A stretch of 64,000 nt of DNA from Cervus elaphus (GCF_910594005.1 NC_057828.1:11172235-11236234), one strand, 5' to 3'. Counted from the stretch's first letter, positions 35,031 to 47,342 are shown. Notes: generated by a model from the sequence alone, not told the origin. Numbers and translations are program-made.

Positions 35031-35510
35031 CTGCTATGATCCAGGAGTCCCAGCCTCAGCTGCTGTGTGCCGCTGACCTAGAAACTGGCCACCAAAATGC
35101 TGGTGTGCTTGCCAGAAGAAACAGTCACCACACGTGATGTTCTTAAAGAGTCCTTCTGTCCAACAAAGCCTTCTTAATCTGGAATGTGTCACCTCTCCAG
35201 AGGCAAACACAAGGAAGTAGGAAAATGATAGTTTTGAGCTTTTCAGTCTCTAAATTCAGGAAAGTGCACTAGGATAGAATGGATACTGAAAAATAGTAAG
35301 CCATGTCCCACACTGACTTCCTACTAAAGATCTATAGAGCTCTCTATTTATATGTAAAATTCCACTAATAAGCAACAACTGTTCCCATCTAATGTACTGC
35401 ACTCAATGTGTACACCGCCACCCCCCCCACACACACACAGACACAGACATGCATTAAACATTTTACCAAGAGACATCTAAAAGTCCCTTGAATTACTTCA
35501 TCTATCTGAG
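35031..35510. other. Unassigned sequence with C/CA-rich tract
   Basis: A C-rich then (CA)n tract lies at 35420-35444. The moderately GC-balanced part 35036-35220 is unrecognised. Confidence 0.45.
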
Positions 35511-35727
35511 GGCTTCCCCTGTGGCTCAGCAGTAGAGAATCTGCCTACCAATGTAGGAGACTCAGAGTAGAGGGCTTGGTCCTCGTATCAGAAAGATCCC
35601 TGGAGAAGAAAATGGCAACCCACTCCAGGACTCTTGCCTGGGAAATCCCATGAACAGTAGCCCACCAGGCTCCTCTGTCCATGGGATCACAAAAGAGTTG
35701 GGCGTGACTGAGTGACTAAACAAGGAC
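35511..35727 (+). mobile_element. Bov-tA SINE with internal micro-inversion
   Basis: Sense head and body, but at 35648-35685 the sequence 'agtagcccaccaggctcctc' then 'tgtccatggg' runs in the antisense order. Normal sense copies read cagaggagcctggtgggc there. The block is bounded by the family's own inverted pair CCATG-GAC/GTC-CATGG, which is the likely cause. Confidence 0.93.
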
Positions 35728-35956
35728 AACAATTATTATTGTAATTCAAAGAACAGCTAACAACCACTACACACAACCTCTTTATAAGGTGGGGTGGAGA
35801 GAAAAAATAACCCCTGCTATAGTCCTCATTTATGCAATTGACCATAGTTACTATTTTTCAACTTTGTTTTCCTGCTACATTTCCTATGTTCTGTTAGTTT
35901 TTCAGATGGCCAGTGTTGTTTATCTGGGGGATGAAGAATACTAGAATCTCTGTTAC

Positions 35957-36262
35957 TGAGGAGCCATAGCTGGATATCAAACCAGTCAATTGTAAAATAA
36001 ATCAACCCTGAATATTCACTGGATGGACTGATGCTGAATTTTGGCTACCTGATGTGGAGAGTAAACTCATTGGAAAAGACCCTGATTCTGCGAAAGATTG
36101 AAGGCAAAAGGAAAAGGGGGTGGCAGAGGATGAGATGGTTGGGATGGCATCACTGACTTAATGAACGTGAATTAGAGCAAACTCTGGGAGATAGTGGAGG
36201 ACAGTGAAGACTGGCTTTCTGCAGTCCATGGGGTCACAGAGTCGGACACAACTTAGCAGCAG
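35957..36262 (+). mobile_element. BovB LINE, short 3' end
   Basis: Sense BovB 3' terminus ('atcaaaccagtcaattgtaa' to 'cagcagaataacaac'). It lost the 'aagctgaagctccagtac' block by a small deletion ('atgctgaattttggctacc'). CATAGCT flanks (35965 region and 36270) are a weak target-duplication candidate. Confidence 0.9.
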
Positions 36263-36639
36263 AATAACAACATAGCTATCTTGATATTATGCCTACTTGG
36301 GTTATATAATCAACTATTTTCTTTTACCATTGGGCACAATGGTTAATACAGAGTACCTTGTCTGCAAGCATTGTCATTCATGTATGTTGTCGAAGAAATC
36401 TAAAATAAAATCTTTTTTTTAATTTCAAAAATTTGCAATACAAATTATGCTTCATTTTAAATTTGACATCTGAAACTTTTCATAATTAAAATAGTTGCAA
36501 GTTTTATAGCTTCTGAGGTGCTATGATTATTGACATTTTAAAATAAAACTTCTGCTTTTTGTTAGGATACAGTCACAAGAGAACTCTGTTGCATGCCAAC
36601 CACAGAAGCAAAAACATCAGTGAGGGATCTAATTAACTA
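36263..36639. other. Unassigned AT-rich sequence
   Basis: No element or gene recognised. Confidence 0.4.
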
Positions 36640-38358
36640 AAATCTAAAAAGTGACACATCGTTAGGGGAGCAAGGACCCACAGTCACTGTCATTCTTGGC
36701 CGAGCAGCCAGAAGTCAAAGGAACAGTCACCAGTTGTAAGAACACCAGTGAAGAAGATCAGACGAGTAAAGCCTGAGGATGGTCTGGCACGAGGGCGTGG
36801 AATTCCTGGGAGGCAGGGACAGCAGGGATCTCCAGGCGATTTCCATTTTTACCCAGACTTCTACAGAGAGCTCCCGAGGGTGACGAGAAGCCCAGCAGGA
36901 GGCTGAAAGGGACTCTGTCTGAGGAAAGAGTCCTGATGTCTGAGGGTGGGGCAGGAGGAGAGAAAGCTTCCAGGTGCTTCAAGCCTGGATGGGGAGGAGG
37001 CAGCAACTGCCTTCCATCTGGGAGGAGGTGGGGAGGAACACTGAGTCTCCCACAGGTTCAAGGATACAGCTAAAATCTGATGTTGGAGAAGCAACTGAGA
37101 GAAACCCATAAAATTCCAAGCTACTTGCTGATAAAAGACCGTCAGGGACACTAAAAGAATCTATTAAAGATTAAGCACAGAGTGTTTGCTGAAGCCGAGT
37201 GGTGGAAGGAGCAAAGAGAGAAACCACACAGGTATCTGGACCCCACGTGGGGTACCCAGCAGTGGCACAGTTCCTGGGGGCAGGTAGGTGCCTGGAAGGG
37301 ATGCCCCTGAGGTGAGGTGAGGTGCTGCTGAGTCTGAAGTTCCGGCAGGAGATATGCAAGTCAAGTCTTAACTTCACTCAAGGAAATGTTGGCTCCCAAA
37401 TTACACCTTTCAGACCAGCTCAGTTCCAATTAAACTGACTTCATCATGCATGCCAATGGCCTGACAAAAGGCAAGTTATGACATTTTCTGGGCATAAGTG
37501 TTATTATATATAATATATCAATGTTGCTTACTTCAGTCTCCATTGTCTACTATAAAACCTTAAGTTCAAACAAAATTTTAGAAAATCTACAAAAAAGCTA
37601 TGAAATACAACAGAGTATCAAGATAAAATGGAATCTGTAACTTGAGCCAGAGATGAAACAGAGTTTGGAATTATCAGGCAGAGTTATGACAAAACAATAT
37701 AAATATATTTAATATGTTGCACAACATAAAAGTAAACATGCATAGATAAAGAAATTTAGCAGTGTGTGTGCCAAGTTGCTTCAGTCGTGTCTGACCCAAT
37801 GGGTTGGAGCACACCAGGCTCTTCTGTCCATGGGATTCTCCAAGCAAAAATACAGGAATGGATTGCCATTTCCTACTCTAGGGGATCCCAACTAGGGATC
37901 AAACCTGCATCTCTTATGTCTCCTGCATTCTCAGGTAGGTTCTTTACCAGTGGTACCACCTGGGAAGCCCTTATCAGTGAGACAGAAGAATAAAATGTCA
38001 AATTAAAATACTGATATTGAAAAATAAGTTATAAGTGATGAAGAGTATTTTGGTGGACTAATTAGCTCAGCAAAATGGAGGAAATGATTAACCAAATAAA
38101 AAATGATCAAAAGAAATGATCCCAATAACACAAAACAGAATGGAAAAATACATTTAAAAGAGTGTCCAAGATCTTGAGACAATATAAAAATAATTACATT
38201 TTTAAAAATAATTGCATTTTCTGGAATGCCAGAAAGAGAGAAAAGATGGAATAGAATAAAACTTTGAAGAGATAATGTCCCAACAATTTCCCCACCTTAA
38301 CAACCTAAACCAATCAAAGGGGCTTAGAAAACCAAGAGAAAAATAATCACACTCTGTT
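36640..38358 (+). mobile_element. Old L1/HAL1-like 5' region and ORF1 portion
   Basis: A GC-rich front (36660-37380) resembles an L1 5' UTR in composition. The 3' part has ORF1-like order: 'gatcttgagacaatataaaa', 'ctggaatgccagaaagagag', 'gaagagataatgtcccaaca', 'tttccccaccttaacaac'. A Bov-tA splits it at 37759-37969. No frame survives. The 5' UTR call is compositional; the ORF1-like part is better supported. Confidence 0.5.
37759..37969 (-). mobile_element. Bov-tA SINE nested in L1-like remnant
   Basis: Antisense copy ('gttgcttcagtcgtgtctga', 'aactagggatcaaacctgca', 'gtaccacctgggaagccc'). Confidence 0.92.
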
Positions 38359-39220
38359 TTTTTTAGAGAACCACTTGTTTTATTTCACTTCTTCTAAATG
38401 CTTTAAGACATTTAATGGCCTTGCATTTGGTCTTTCTTGGTGTCCATTTCATATGTGCATGAGAAGAATGTGAATTCTGCTACAGTTGTGTCAAATATTC
38501 TATAGACACAGAGTAAGTCTAGTTGTTTGATAGTGTTTCCAAGTTTTCTGTACCTTGTTAATCTTACATGTGATTGTGCTATTCATTATGGAAGATGGGG
38601 TACAGAAATCTCTAAATTTTATTGTTGAATTATTTATTTCTCCTTTCAATTCTATCAGTTTTGCTTTATGTGTTTTGAGTCATTGTTATTAGGTGAATAC
38701 AGGTATATAGTTATAACACCCTGCTTGCTATATACAAGTCATTGCTATAAAATATCTACAGTCTAGCACCTTTATGTTTTTTTATCATTTTATTTTGCAT
38801 TTATTTGTTTATTTTTGGCTATGCAGGGTCTTCATTGCCGTGCTTGGGTTTTCTCTAGTTGCAGCGAGTGGGGGGCTACTTTTCCTTGCGGTGTGCGGGC
38901 TTCTCATTGCGGTGGCTTCTCTCATCGCAGTGCACAGGATCTAGGCATGTGGGCTTCAGTAGCTCCGTGGTTGCAGCTCAGAGGATCCAGAGCACTGTCC
39001 CAGTGGTTATGGCAGACGGGCTTGTTTGCCTCGTGGCGTATGGAATCTTCCCAAACCGGGGGTTGAAGCTGTGCCCCCTGCATTGGCAGGTGGATTCTTA
39101 ACAATTTCATTTCTTATGGCTTCTTTGTGCATGGTTCATTCCTTTTATATTCAGTCTATTTGTAATTTTGGATCTGAATTTAGTCTCTGGTAATCTATGA
39201 CTGCCTGGAATAGTCTCTGG
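38359..39220 (-). mobile_element. Ancient L1M, ORF2 portion, split by a CHR SINE
   Basis: Antisense L1 ORF2: 'gcatgagaagaatgtgaatt', 'ggttgatagtg'-like block, 'tattgttgaattatttattt', 'cctttcaattctatcag' before 38800. After the SINE the expected continuation follows, 'ttcttatggcttctttgtgc' and 'atattcagtctatttgtaat'. It lies tail to tail with the ORF1-like remnant on its left, so it is probably a separate insertion. Confidence 0.65.
38810..39107 (-). mobile_element. CHR-1-like SINE, near full length
   Basis: Nearly 300 bases of antisense CHR SINE: 'gggttttctctagttgcag', 'cttctcattgcggtggcttc', 'ctaggcatgtgggcttcagt', 'ccctgcattggcaggtggat'. It ends where the tRNA head would be incomplete. It is CpG-rich relative to its host L1, with its T-rich tail at 38776-38810. 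Confidence 0.88.
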
Positions 39221-40140
39221 AAGGTAGAGCTGGGTGTGATGAAAGGGGCAGGTGCCCTGCCTCTCCTGGAGCTCATATGCAGCCTCAGACTTGGAACCTG
39301 GGGGTGAGGAAGCCCTGAGTTCTTAGCTCTGTCCTCCTGGGGGACAGCTATCCCCTGATGAGCTGGAGGCGGGGGGAAGAGGTGAGCATGTCTTGGCTCT
39401 TACTGCTGCTGCTGAGATTTGGTCAATTTTTGTGATTATGTGTTCCTCTCTTTTCTGTCTGCTCTTAGCGAAAATTGCAGAGATTCCAATTTTATATATG
39501 TGTATATTTCACCCATTAATCATTCATTTAGCTGGGGAGAGGGTCTGTTGAGCACTTTACACTGCCATTCTGGAAATCTTTCTCATTTTCCCTGTAATGC
39601 AGATCTGCGGCAATCTGCCCCATTCTATCTGAAAGCAGAAACTTTGCTTATCTTTTAGTTTCTTAGCTATCATATTTTCACTTTGTTTGGTAGATTCTTG
39701 ACCAGCAAAAATAGAAAGAAAAAAAAAAAAAAGGCAAAGCTTAAGACACGACATTAGGCTCACCTTTCAGAGGCTCCATTTTCTCTAGCATCTTGACCCC
39801 TGAAGTCTGAGGTACCTTCAGATGTCTGCTCTCCAGAGTTCGTCCAGCTACACAAGACAATGCTCAATCTGATCCTCTTTTTCTTGACCTCTAAGCTGCA
39901 TACCAATTAAGAGCCAGCATGTGTCTCAAGGGAAAAGTAGCAGAAAATATTGGGCTCACTTCACTGCTTTTTCTTTGTGCTACGCTGGCCCTTAAATCTC
40001 AGCTGCCTCTACTTTCTAGGGCTTTCGAATGTCAGCAAGTGTGTGTGTATCACCTGGCTTTCACCGTTGTTCTCATTGTGATATTTCTGCACTGCTCAGT
40101 CATAACCAGCGTGCTCTTAACTGCCTAAACAGTGCACCTT
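39221..40140. other. Unassigned mixed-composition sequence
   Basis: GC-richer patches (39235-39400, 39560-39640, 39770-40090) and an A run at 39718-39733. It may contain an old decayed element, but no family is recognisable. No exon is supported. Confidence 0.4.
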
Positions 40141-42083
40141 GAGGCCTAGAAAGAAGAGTCTGAAATAGGTCGTGACAACTCTGTCAATGTACCTATTATG
40201 CTTAGAACAGAGAAATTTTTTTCCTCTGAACACGTAATTTTATGATGAAATCAATGCCTGATGTTTTGTGGGGATTTGTTTCAGTGGTCACTTTCTGTTT
40301 CTGGTAGTTTTCTTAGGTATGTGTCTATGGAGCTATAATTATCTCAGGTGTTGGGAGAATATTGGAATTTGGGAAGGAAATGGATAAGGAAAAAAATTTG
40401 CATGTAGTTTTATTTTATATTTGAAAATCATGTGAACCATGTGTGAATTTGATCATAGGTCTTCACATCATTCTCACTTCAGTTAAATGACATGTAATGT
40501 TGTCAGTCAATGTGTTAAACTGAAGTGACATTTAAGTTTTCAAAAAGACTAGACTCTTTCAGCATTATCATGAAAAATTACTGCATAAAAAATCAGAGTG
40601 GAGAAGCATATTGATACAATTGAAGCAATATTCATCTTCAAAAAAATAACTAGAATTCCATATATTGTTTTAAAAAAACTAAGAGTTTTATGTTTATTAA
40701 GAAAGAAGTACACTCACAAGTACATAAAAGTGGGTTATGTTTTATTACTGAGTTACATGCAGAGAGATTGCCAATCACAAGTTAAGCAATGCAAAAGGGT
40801 ATGAATTAAAAGTCAATGGAAGAAGTGAAAAAAACCATAACAATGAGAGACAGGAGAAATTCATTAGTTCTGCAGGGTTCTTTTTACAGTGTTGTATCAC
40901 AGTTTAATTGCATGATTTTTCTTCCTAAGTTGTATATGAAGCAATGGTGCATCTTAATAACTGGTGACCGTCTCTAATACATAAAACACTGTATTTATCA
41001 ATATTTTCTTCTATGTGCTTAGTACACAGTGTCTTGTATATAGCATATTCCAGATGAATATGTATATTGATACTACAGGGTTTCCAGCTTATACACTAAA
41101 ATTCTGACTTACCATTTGAAATAATATATAATCGTGTCTTAACTTGAAAAGTTTAATAGTTAAATTTTACATGTTAAATTTTTATTTCTATTTCTATTTT
41201 GAAATCTATTAAGGGTTTGAGATAAATTAAAAAATATATCTGAGGCTTTTAGAAAAATGTTTTGATTATTTTCAACAAAAGTCTGATTACTTTTGACAAC
41301 TTTTACATCAAAGATATATCACTAGAATTTTAAGTCCCACTTGATAAAATATTGTAATGGGAAGTACAGATTAGCTAGAATCTGTTGCCTTGGTAATCTA
41401 CATTAGAAAACAATGAATGTTCTCTTCCTATTGATTTTAAATATAATATTTTTCTCTAATGTTTCTTTATGTTTTACTTGGAAAACTTCAGCAAATGTAA
41501 TGAAGTTTCTCTCAGGTTATGGTTTGGACCACATGACTCTATGAAGAAGTCATACCACATACTCATATAGTTATGAAACTGCTCCAAAAATAAAAAGAGT
41601 AATTTCTAGAGTTACACTATTCAGTCATGAGGGAGGCATTTTGGATAAAAGCAGCCTCTGTGAGACTTTTGTGTGCTCATCTAAAAAACACCAAATGTTC
41701 TCAATTAATCAGGTATATCCACCACTCTTTACTTATGATCTGACTACAGATATTAGGATTATTCTTATTTTACACATCAACAAATGCATTGGCTTTTTTC
41801 CAGTAATTATAATGTTTCAGGGAACGAGGCCCCAAGTGACAGGAAATTGTTTTTAGTAATCTACTTGGACAACTCTCTGTGATCTGTGAAAGTGATGACA
41901 GAAATTAATTTTTAGAACAAAGGCAAGTTCATTGTAAAATTATGTGTTATTTCTACTTTTAAAAACTCAAAGGATATTTCATTGACAATACACTATACAG
42001 GCAAAGGCCTTTATTGTATTTCTCAGTATAAATACAGGTAGTGTTTGATCAAAATTTGCAATAAAGTGCATTTCAATATTTCT
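40141..42083. other. Unassigned AT-rich sequence
   Basis: 1.9 kb without a nameable element. A very weak MIR-like phrase 'ttattcttattttacaca' occurs at 41762 and is not annotated. Confidence 0.45.
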
Positions 42084-42100
42084 TATTCCCTTTGCCTGTC

Positions 42101-42224
42101 TCTGGAGAAGGAAATGGCAACCCACTCCAGTATTCTTGCCTGGAAAATCCCACGGACATAGGAGCATGGCAGGCTACAGTCCATAGGGTTGCAAATAGTC
42201 AGATACAACTGAGAAACTAACACT
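42101..42224 (+). mobile_element. Bov-A monomer
   Basis: Sense monomer 'ctggagaaggaaatggcaac' to 'gagaaactaacacttaaac', with no tRNA head. Flanks TTGCCTGT and TTGCCTAT suggest a short target duplication. Confidence 0.9.
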
Positions 42225-42334
42225 TAAACTTGCCTATTTTAGCTTAAACTTTTGATAAACAGCAAGCTGATTAAAAATAGTTTTCAGTCTACCCTAAGAT
42301 GTATCTCGTATTTATCAGCATCTGCTATTTATGT

Positions 42335-42468
42335 GGTGGTGATGGTTTAGAGGATAAGTCCTGTCCAATTCTTTGCAACTCCATGGACTGTAGCCCTCCA
42401 GGCTCTTCTGTCCATGGGATTTCCCAGGGAAGAATACTGAAGTGGGCTGTCATTTCCTTCTTCAGGCT
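42335..42468 (-). mobile_element. Bov-A monomer
   Basis: Antisense monomer 'gtggtggtgatggtttagag' to 'ggctgtcatttccttcttca', with no tRNA head at its right side. Confidence 0.88.
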
Positions 42469-43682
42469 CCTTATATAGAATAATAGTAATAGTTTATATT
42501 GAAGTGATACATATCAATCATTTGGAGTCATGATTAACCTAAATGGACTAATCTGAGACTAGCTTTCCTGCAATCTGTTATGCAAAGTTCACCTACCAAC
42601 AATAAGTAAACCAAATAATTTCAAGAATTGTTTGTCTACAAATAGCTGAATACCTTGCATTTCATACCCTTGTTTGATCTTTGTAGGATGCAAATTAAGC
42701 CTACCAAACCCATTATCTCTTTGTCTGTGTCTAATATATTTTGAATCCAGAAAGCCAAATTCAAATAATTTGTCCCTATTCACAGACTAAACTAAATCAT
42801 TACTTTATAAAACGGTAACATAGCTCCTTAATCAATACTGCTTGTGGTTTAACATGCCACAATGATTCTCAAATGTCTAATTATGTTACATAGCCATGAC
42901 CCAGCTGATTCAAATAAGATATATGCATATTTGAATGCTTTGGAAATTAGAAATTTACTACTTTTTCTTTTCAATAATGTGGCAAATTTAGCTTAATGAA
43001 ACATATTTGGGTAAATGGCAAATTGAATTCATTCATTGCTGCTGTCAAGAATTTGATTCACTTTAATCAAAACACATTTCTTAACGGTCTTGATTTCACA
43101 GTCCCTGAGATAATGTAAAAATCTAATAAAGAATAAATGTTTAAATGAGCATAGAATTTTGAAAAACTGTAATAATATATCAAAATAATCTGTAAACAGC
43201 ACAAACTCACAGTGCTTGCTAAAAATGAGCCTCTGATTAAGGCCTCAAGTTGTGAATAATAAGCAGTGATGAATAAAAAGCTCTAAAAATTGCCTACCTT
43301 TTATAGTGATACCTTTCAAATGCAGAATTGAATTCCTGATTGCTTCTAATATATCTCTGAATTTAGAGCCTTGCTTTTACTAATATATCAAATTCCAATG
43401 AAGCAGTATTAGATATAGTAAATTGTGTAGCGTTTCCCTCATTACTTTTTATTGTAAGAAATAGAAAAGACAATAAGTGAGATTTCATTCTGCATACTAA
43501 TGACTGAAAAGAGTGACTTTGGAGCTTGGACACTCTGGCTTTGAGTCAAGACACTAGGGAGCAGGGAAGCAAAAAATCAATTAAAACCTATATTAGAACT
43601 AATGGTTGATAGCCTCACAACTCAATGGCGAAGCTCTATAAACAAATCTAGCCACAAGGAAAGATGAAAATGGCAAAATTTC
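42469..43682. other. Unassigned AT-rich sequence
   Basis: A possible MIR scrap at 43508-43550 ('tttggagcttggacactctg') is too short to call. Otherwise nothing recognised. Confidence 0.45.
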
Positions 43683-43892
43683 ACAGTCAGTCTCAGACGG
43701 TAAAGAATCTGCCTGTAATGCAATAGACCCAGGTTCAATCCCTGAGTGAGGCAGATCCCCTGGAGAAGCGAATGGCAACCCACTCCAGTACTCTTGCCTG
43801 GAGAATTCCACAGACAGAGGAGTCTTCCTGGCTACTGTCCACGTGCTCGCAAAGAGTAGGACATGACTGAGCAAACACACACACACACACAT
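43683..43892 (+). mobile_element. Bov-tA SINE, 5'-truncated
   Basis: Sense copy lacking the first ~15 bases of the head. B-box 'aggttcaatccctgagtg', body 'gaatggcaacccactccag', and a (CA)n tail at 43873-43892. Confidence 0.92.
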
Positions 43893-44154
43893 GCTAAATT
43901 TATTTTGTTTTAGAAGAAGAAAACAGATATGGGTGGGGAGTATGTAACTGAACCAAGGGCCTGCCTTAGCTGTTTTTCCTATAATTAAAAAATGCACAGG
44001 AAATTATATCTAACTCTAACAGAGAAGTTTGAAGAAATAACTAACAAATATGTTATTTCTCCAAGCAATTTTGATAAAAATTGCAAATATCCAAAATAAT
44101 TTCAAGCCTTAATAAGTTTTCATAATAGGGATGCAATGTTACAAAATGGAACTT
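43893..44154. other. Unassigned sequence
   Basis: No element or gene recognised. Confidence 0.4.
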
Positions 44155-44345
44155 TGGACACATTGACCTTAGACATTAATCACCTAGATTTGATTCCCGA
44201 CTCCACCTCTTGTTACTATGTTAATTTACACAAACATCTTCATCTCTTTGTATCTGTTTCCTCACCTACAAAAAATTTAAAACACTACTAATATTCCATT
44301 TTGATATTGTAAAGCTTAGTGAATTACCATTTAGATTGGACCATA
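44155..44345 (+). mobile_element. MIR SINE
   Basis: Sense order matches the mammal-wide MIR: 'gatttgattcccgactccac' (tRNA-like part), 'tttgtatctgtttcctcacc', 'tacaaaaaatttaaaacact' and the 'gtaaagcttagtga' end. High divergence fits its age. Confidence 0.7.
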
Positions 44346-44574
44346 GCAAACACTATATATGAGTAAACTACATCTATATCATAGTATCTCTAACACTTTC
44401 AAGATTTGATAGCTGTTTCCATTGTATAGCTTTTCTAGCAGTATAAATTGCATATTAAGTTTGAAAAGAACAATATTTCAAAAGACAATTTTTTAAAAAA
44501 CTGAAAGCAAAGAAGACTGAAAAAATATTCACTATCCAAAACAGCTTATTTGCACATAAGTATCTGTATCCAAA

Positions 44575-44710
44575 TAGAGAAGGAAATGGCAACCCACTCC
44601 AGTATTCTTGCCTGGAGAATCCCTGGGATGGAGGAGCCTGGTGGGCTATGGTCTATGGGGTCGCACAGAGTCGGACACGACTGAAGAGACTTAGCCTCAG
44701 CAGCAGCAGC
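44575..44710 (+). mobile_element. Bov-A monomer
   Basis: Sense monomer with the (AGC)n end 'cagcagcagcagc'. Perfect 13 bp target duplications ATCTGTATCCAAA lie at 44562-44574 and 44711-44723. It appears recent. Confidence 0.95.
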
Positions 44711-44723
44711 ATCTGTATCCAAA

Positions 44724-45326
44724 AAGTATTTGTCATAAGAGAAATGTTTCATTCTAACAATTGGGAGCCATACATTATTGCTATTTCATGCATTTGTTAT
44801 AAAGCATTATTAAGCATCTGCCCACCATTTCAATGTAACAAGATGAAAAAGGACCAGGAGTTAAGCAGTACTAATACAAATTTTACTTTTTTACTGGAGG
44901 AATAAAAAGCTCTGCGAAACCACATGAGAAGTAATTGAGGTGTTCATCGTCAATAGAGGAATTGAGAAAGAGACCATTAATTCAATGACCTATTAACTCC
45001 CTTGGGAAACTGCCTTAAGTTCTCTTGAGTAAACATTTCTGTAATATTGCTCCAACAAATACCTTGTCAATTATCCTGTTTATTTCAATATTCCAATCAA
45101 TCTGTTGGCTTCTCATTTGCTTCCCTTCTGTGTATTTAAAAATCTTGTTTTATCGTTTACTTCATTACTCATCCCCATGTCTGTGAACCAGTGTTTCAAC
45201 CATTGTTTTAGTACAATAATCTCCTCAGCATGTAGGAACACATACAAAAAAGTCAAGGTGTGCAGAACATGCAAAATGTCATCCATGGGACTTTTTAAGG
45301 CAATAGTCTAAGTAGAGCAAGAATGG
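44724..45326. other. Unassigned sequence
   Basis: No element or gene recognised. Confidence 0.4.
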
Positions 45327-45380
45327 TGTGTGTGTGTGCACATGTGTGTGTGTGTGTTTACACGTGTGCATGCACACACA
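45327..45380. repeat. Compound (TG)n/(CA)n microsatellite
   Basis: TG runs switch to 'cacgtgtgcatgcacacaca', so the tract is partly self-complementary. It adjoins the 3' end of an antisense Bov-tA. Confidence 0.9.
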
Positions 45381-45581
45381 CGCTCTCAGTCACATCTGAC
45401 TTTGCAACCCCATGGACTATGCCTGACAGTCTTCTCTGTCTATGGAATTTTTCAGGCAAGAATAATGGAGCAGGTTGCTGCTTCCTGAAGAGGATCTTCC
45501 CTACCCGGGGATCAAGCCTGCATCTCTTATGTCTCCTGTATTGCAGGCAGATTCTTTGCCACTGCGCCACCTGAGAAGCCC
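45381..45581 (-). mobile_element. Bov-tA SINE
   Basis: Antisense copy ('ctcagtcacatctgactttg', 'cggggatcaagcctgcatct', 'gcgccacctgagaagcccc'). Confidence 0.92.
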
Positions 45582-46527
45582 CTATATTATATCTCATCTT
45601 AGACAAATGACCGAGAAGATGAGCCAAGAGTATCTATATCCAGCTTCACTAATTCAGCAAAATCAATGAAAGTGGCTGAGAAGATGCATATAACCTGGCT
45701 ATCTTCAGGAAACAACTGCATGGAAAAATAGTCTCTGGTTGGCTGGACTAATTTGTGTTCCATCTGCTTAAAGAAGAAAGAGCAATGCCCAGAGGACACC
45801 TGGCTGGAGTAGGAAATGGAGAAGCCTGAGGGAACAGGTAAGGTTAGCACAGTCACTGATGTCTATTTAATCTTAACTTGATAACTGTGCTTTATACAAC
45901 ATTGTGTGAATTCTGGGCTACATATAAAATAATTGTTCTAAGTTAATTCTTTTATAAATTGCAGGGTTATTAAATAACTTGATGTGCATATTTCCAGTCG
46001 TTTCCAAATTCACTCACATTATCAAATAAAATTTTAAAATTATACTTCTCAACTTAGAAAAGACATGTTTTGAGTTTAATATTGTAAAGTATCTTGAAAG
46101 TAGTTCAACTATTTAAATTTTTTGAAAGGTACTAAAATCATTTTACATTTTGTTCTCTGTAAAATTAATCTTGATCAAAATATTCAAGTGATCATTATTA
46201 CGATAGTACTCAGCAATATTATAATTAAAAAAGCTTGATATGATGAAATGTTCATGAAACTATTTCAGATTATAATTAAAATTTTTGAAAATAATTTTAA
46301 GTGTATAAATATTAAATTCAATATTTTAAATGTATAAGGTCATTTTAAATGTTCAGCCAAATCTACATAGCAAGAAAACTCCCCTACAGTTTGTCCTCTG
46401 TGCTCTATAAATTTTAATATTATCTATGCTTCCCACATGTACAAGTTTAAGAAAAATTGCCCTTGCCACAACTTTACCAGCAGATCTCTCTGCTCTGTAA
46501 TGTAATCTCACTTTCAAGGATCCTATA
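45582..46527. other. Unassigned sequence
   Basis: 45600-45860 is less AT-rich and has a donor-like 'acaggtaagg' at 45835, without a supporting exon signal. The remainder is AT-rich. Confidence 0.4.
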
Positions 46528-46945
46528 ATCTGACTACAAAGAATATTATCAATCTGATTTCAGTATTGACCATCTGGTGATGTCCATGTTTAGAGTTGTC
46601 TCTTATGTTGATGGAAGAGGGTGTTTGCCATGCCAGTGCACTCTCTCGGCCAAACTCTGTTAGCCTCTGCCCTGCTTCATTTTGTACTCCAAGGCCAAAC
46701 TTGCCTGTTACCCCAAGTATCTCTTGACTTCCCACTTTTGCATTCATGTCCCCTATGATGAAAGGGCATTTTTTTTTTTTTTGTGATAGTTCTAGAAGGT
46801 CTTGAAGGTCTTCATAGAAGGCTTCAGCTTCAGCTTCTTCAGCATCAGTGGTTGGGGCATAGACTTGAATTACTGTGATATTGAATGGCTTGCCTTGGAA
46901 ATGAACTGAGATCATTCTGTCATTTTTGAGATTGCCCCCAAGCAC
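46523..46945 (-). pseudogene. BovB ORF2 endonuclease-domain remnant
   Basis: A 140-codon minus-strand frame with the APE-type endonuclease signatures ITVIQVYAPTTDAEE and FIIGDMNAKVG (the GDxN motif) and a conserved GKFGLGVQNEAGQRL. A poly(T) at 46771-46784 encodes a non-family lysine run just before the GDxN block. The frame terminates in flanking DNA, and there is no RT domain. Confidence 0.85.
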
Positions 46946-47342
46946 TGCATTTCAGACTCTTGTTGACTATGAGGGCCACTCCATTTCTTCTAAGGGATTC
47001 TTGCCCACAATAGAGGATGTAATGGTCGTCTGAATTAAATTTGCCCATTCCCATCCAATTTAAAGTTCACTGATTCCTAAAATGTCAATGTTTACTCTTG
47101 TCATCTCCTGTTTGACTATGTCCAATTTATGTTGATTCCTTGACCCTAATATTCCAGGTTCCTATGCAATATTATTCTTTACAGCATTGGACTTTACTTT
47201 ACTTTACAACATTTACTTTACTTTACAACTGAGTGATGTTTCAGTTTTGGCCCAGACTCTTCATTCTTTCTGGAGCTGTTTCTCCACTATTCCCCAGTAG
47301 CATATTGAAGTTAGACATGACAGCAACTGAACAGCAACAACC
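46537..47342 (+). mobile_element. BovB LINE with inverted 5' part (probable twin priming)
   Basis: 46537 to about 47310 is the 5' region of BovB in antisense (ORF1/ORF2 start including endonuclease). About 47311-47342 is the very 3' end in sense ('gacatgacagcaactgaaca'). The middle of the element is missing. Candidate 9 bp target duplications ATCTGACTA (46528) and ATCAGACTA (47343) sit exactly at the outer limits. A direct 'actttactttactttacaac' duplication occurs inside. Confidence 0.75.

Noticed and set aside
36758..37377. Several overlapping GC-rich open frames as a gene
   Set aside because: The stretch fits the composition of an L1 5' region leading into ORF1-like sequence, and none of the frames has a recognisable domain.
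45830..45842. Donor-like 'acaggtaagg' as the end of an exon
   Set aside because: No open frame with a known motif precedes it, and such matches occur by chance.
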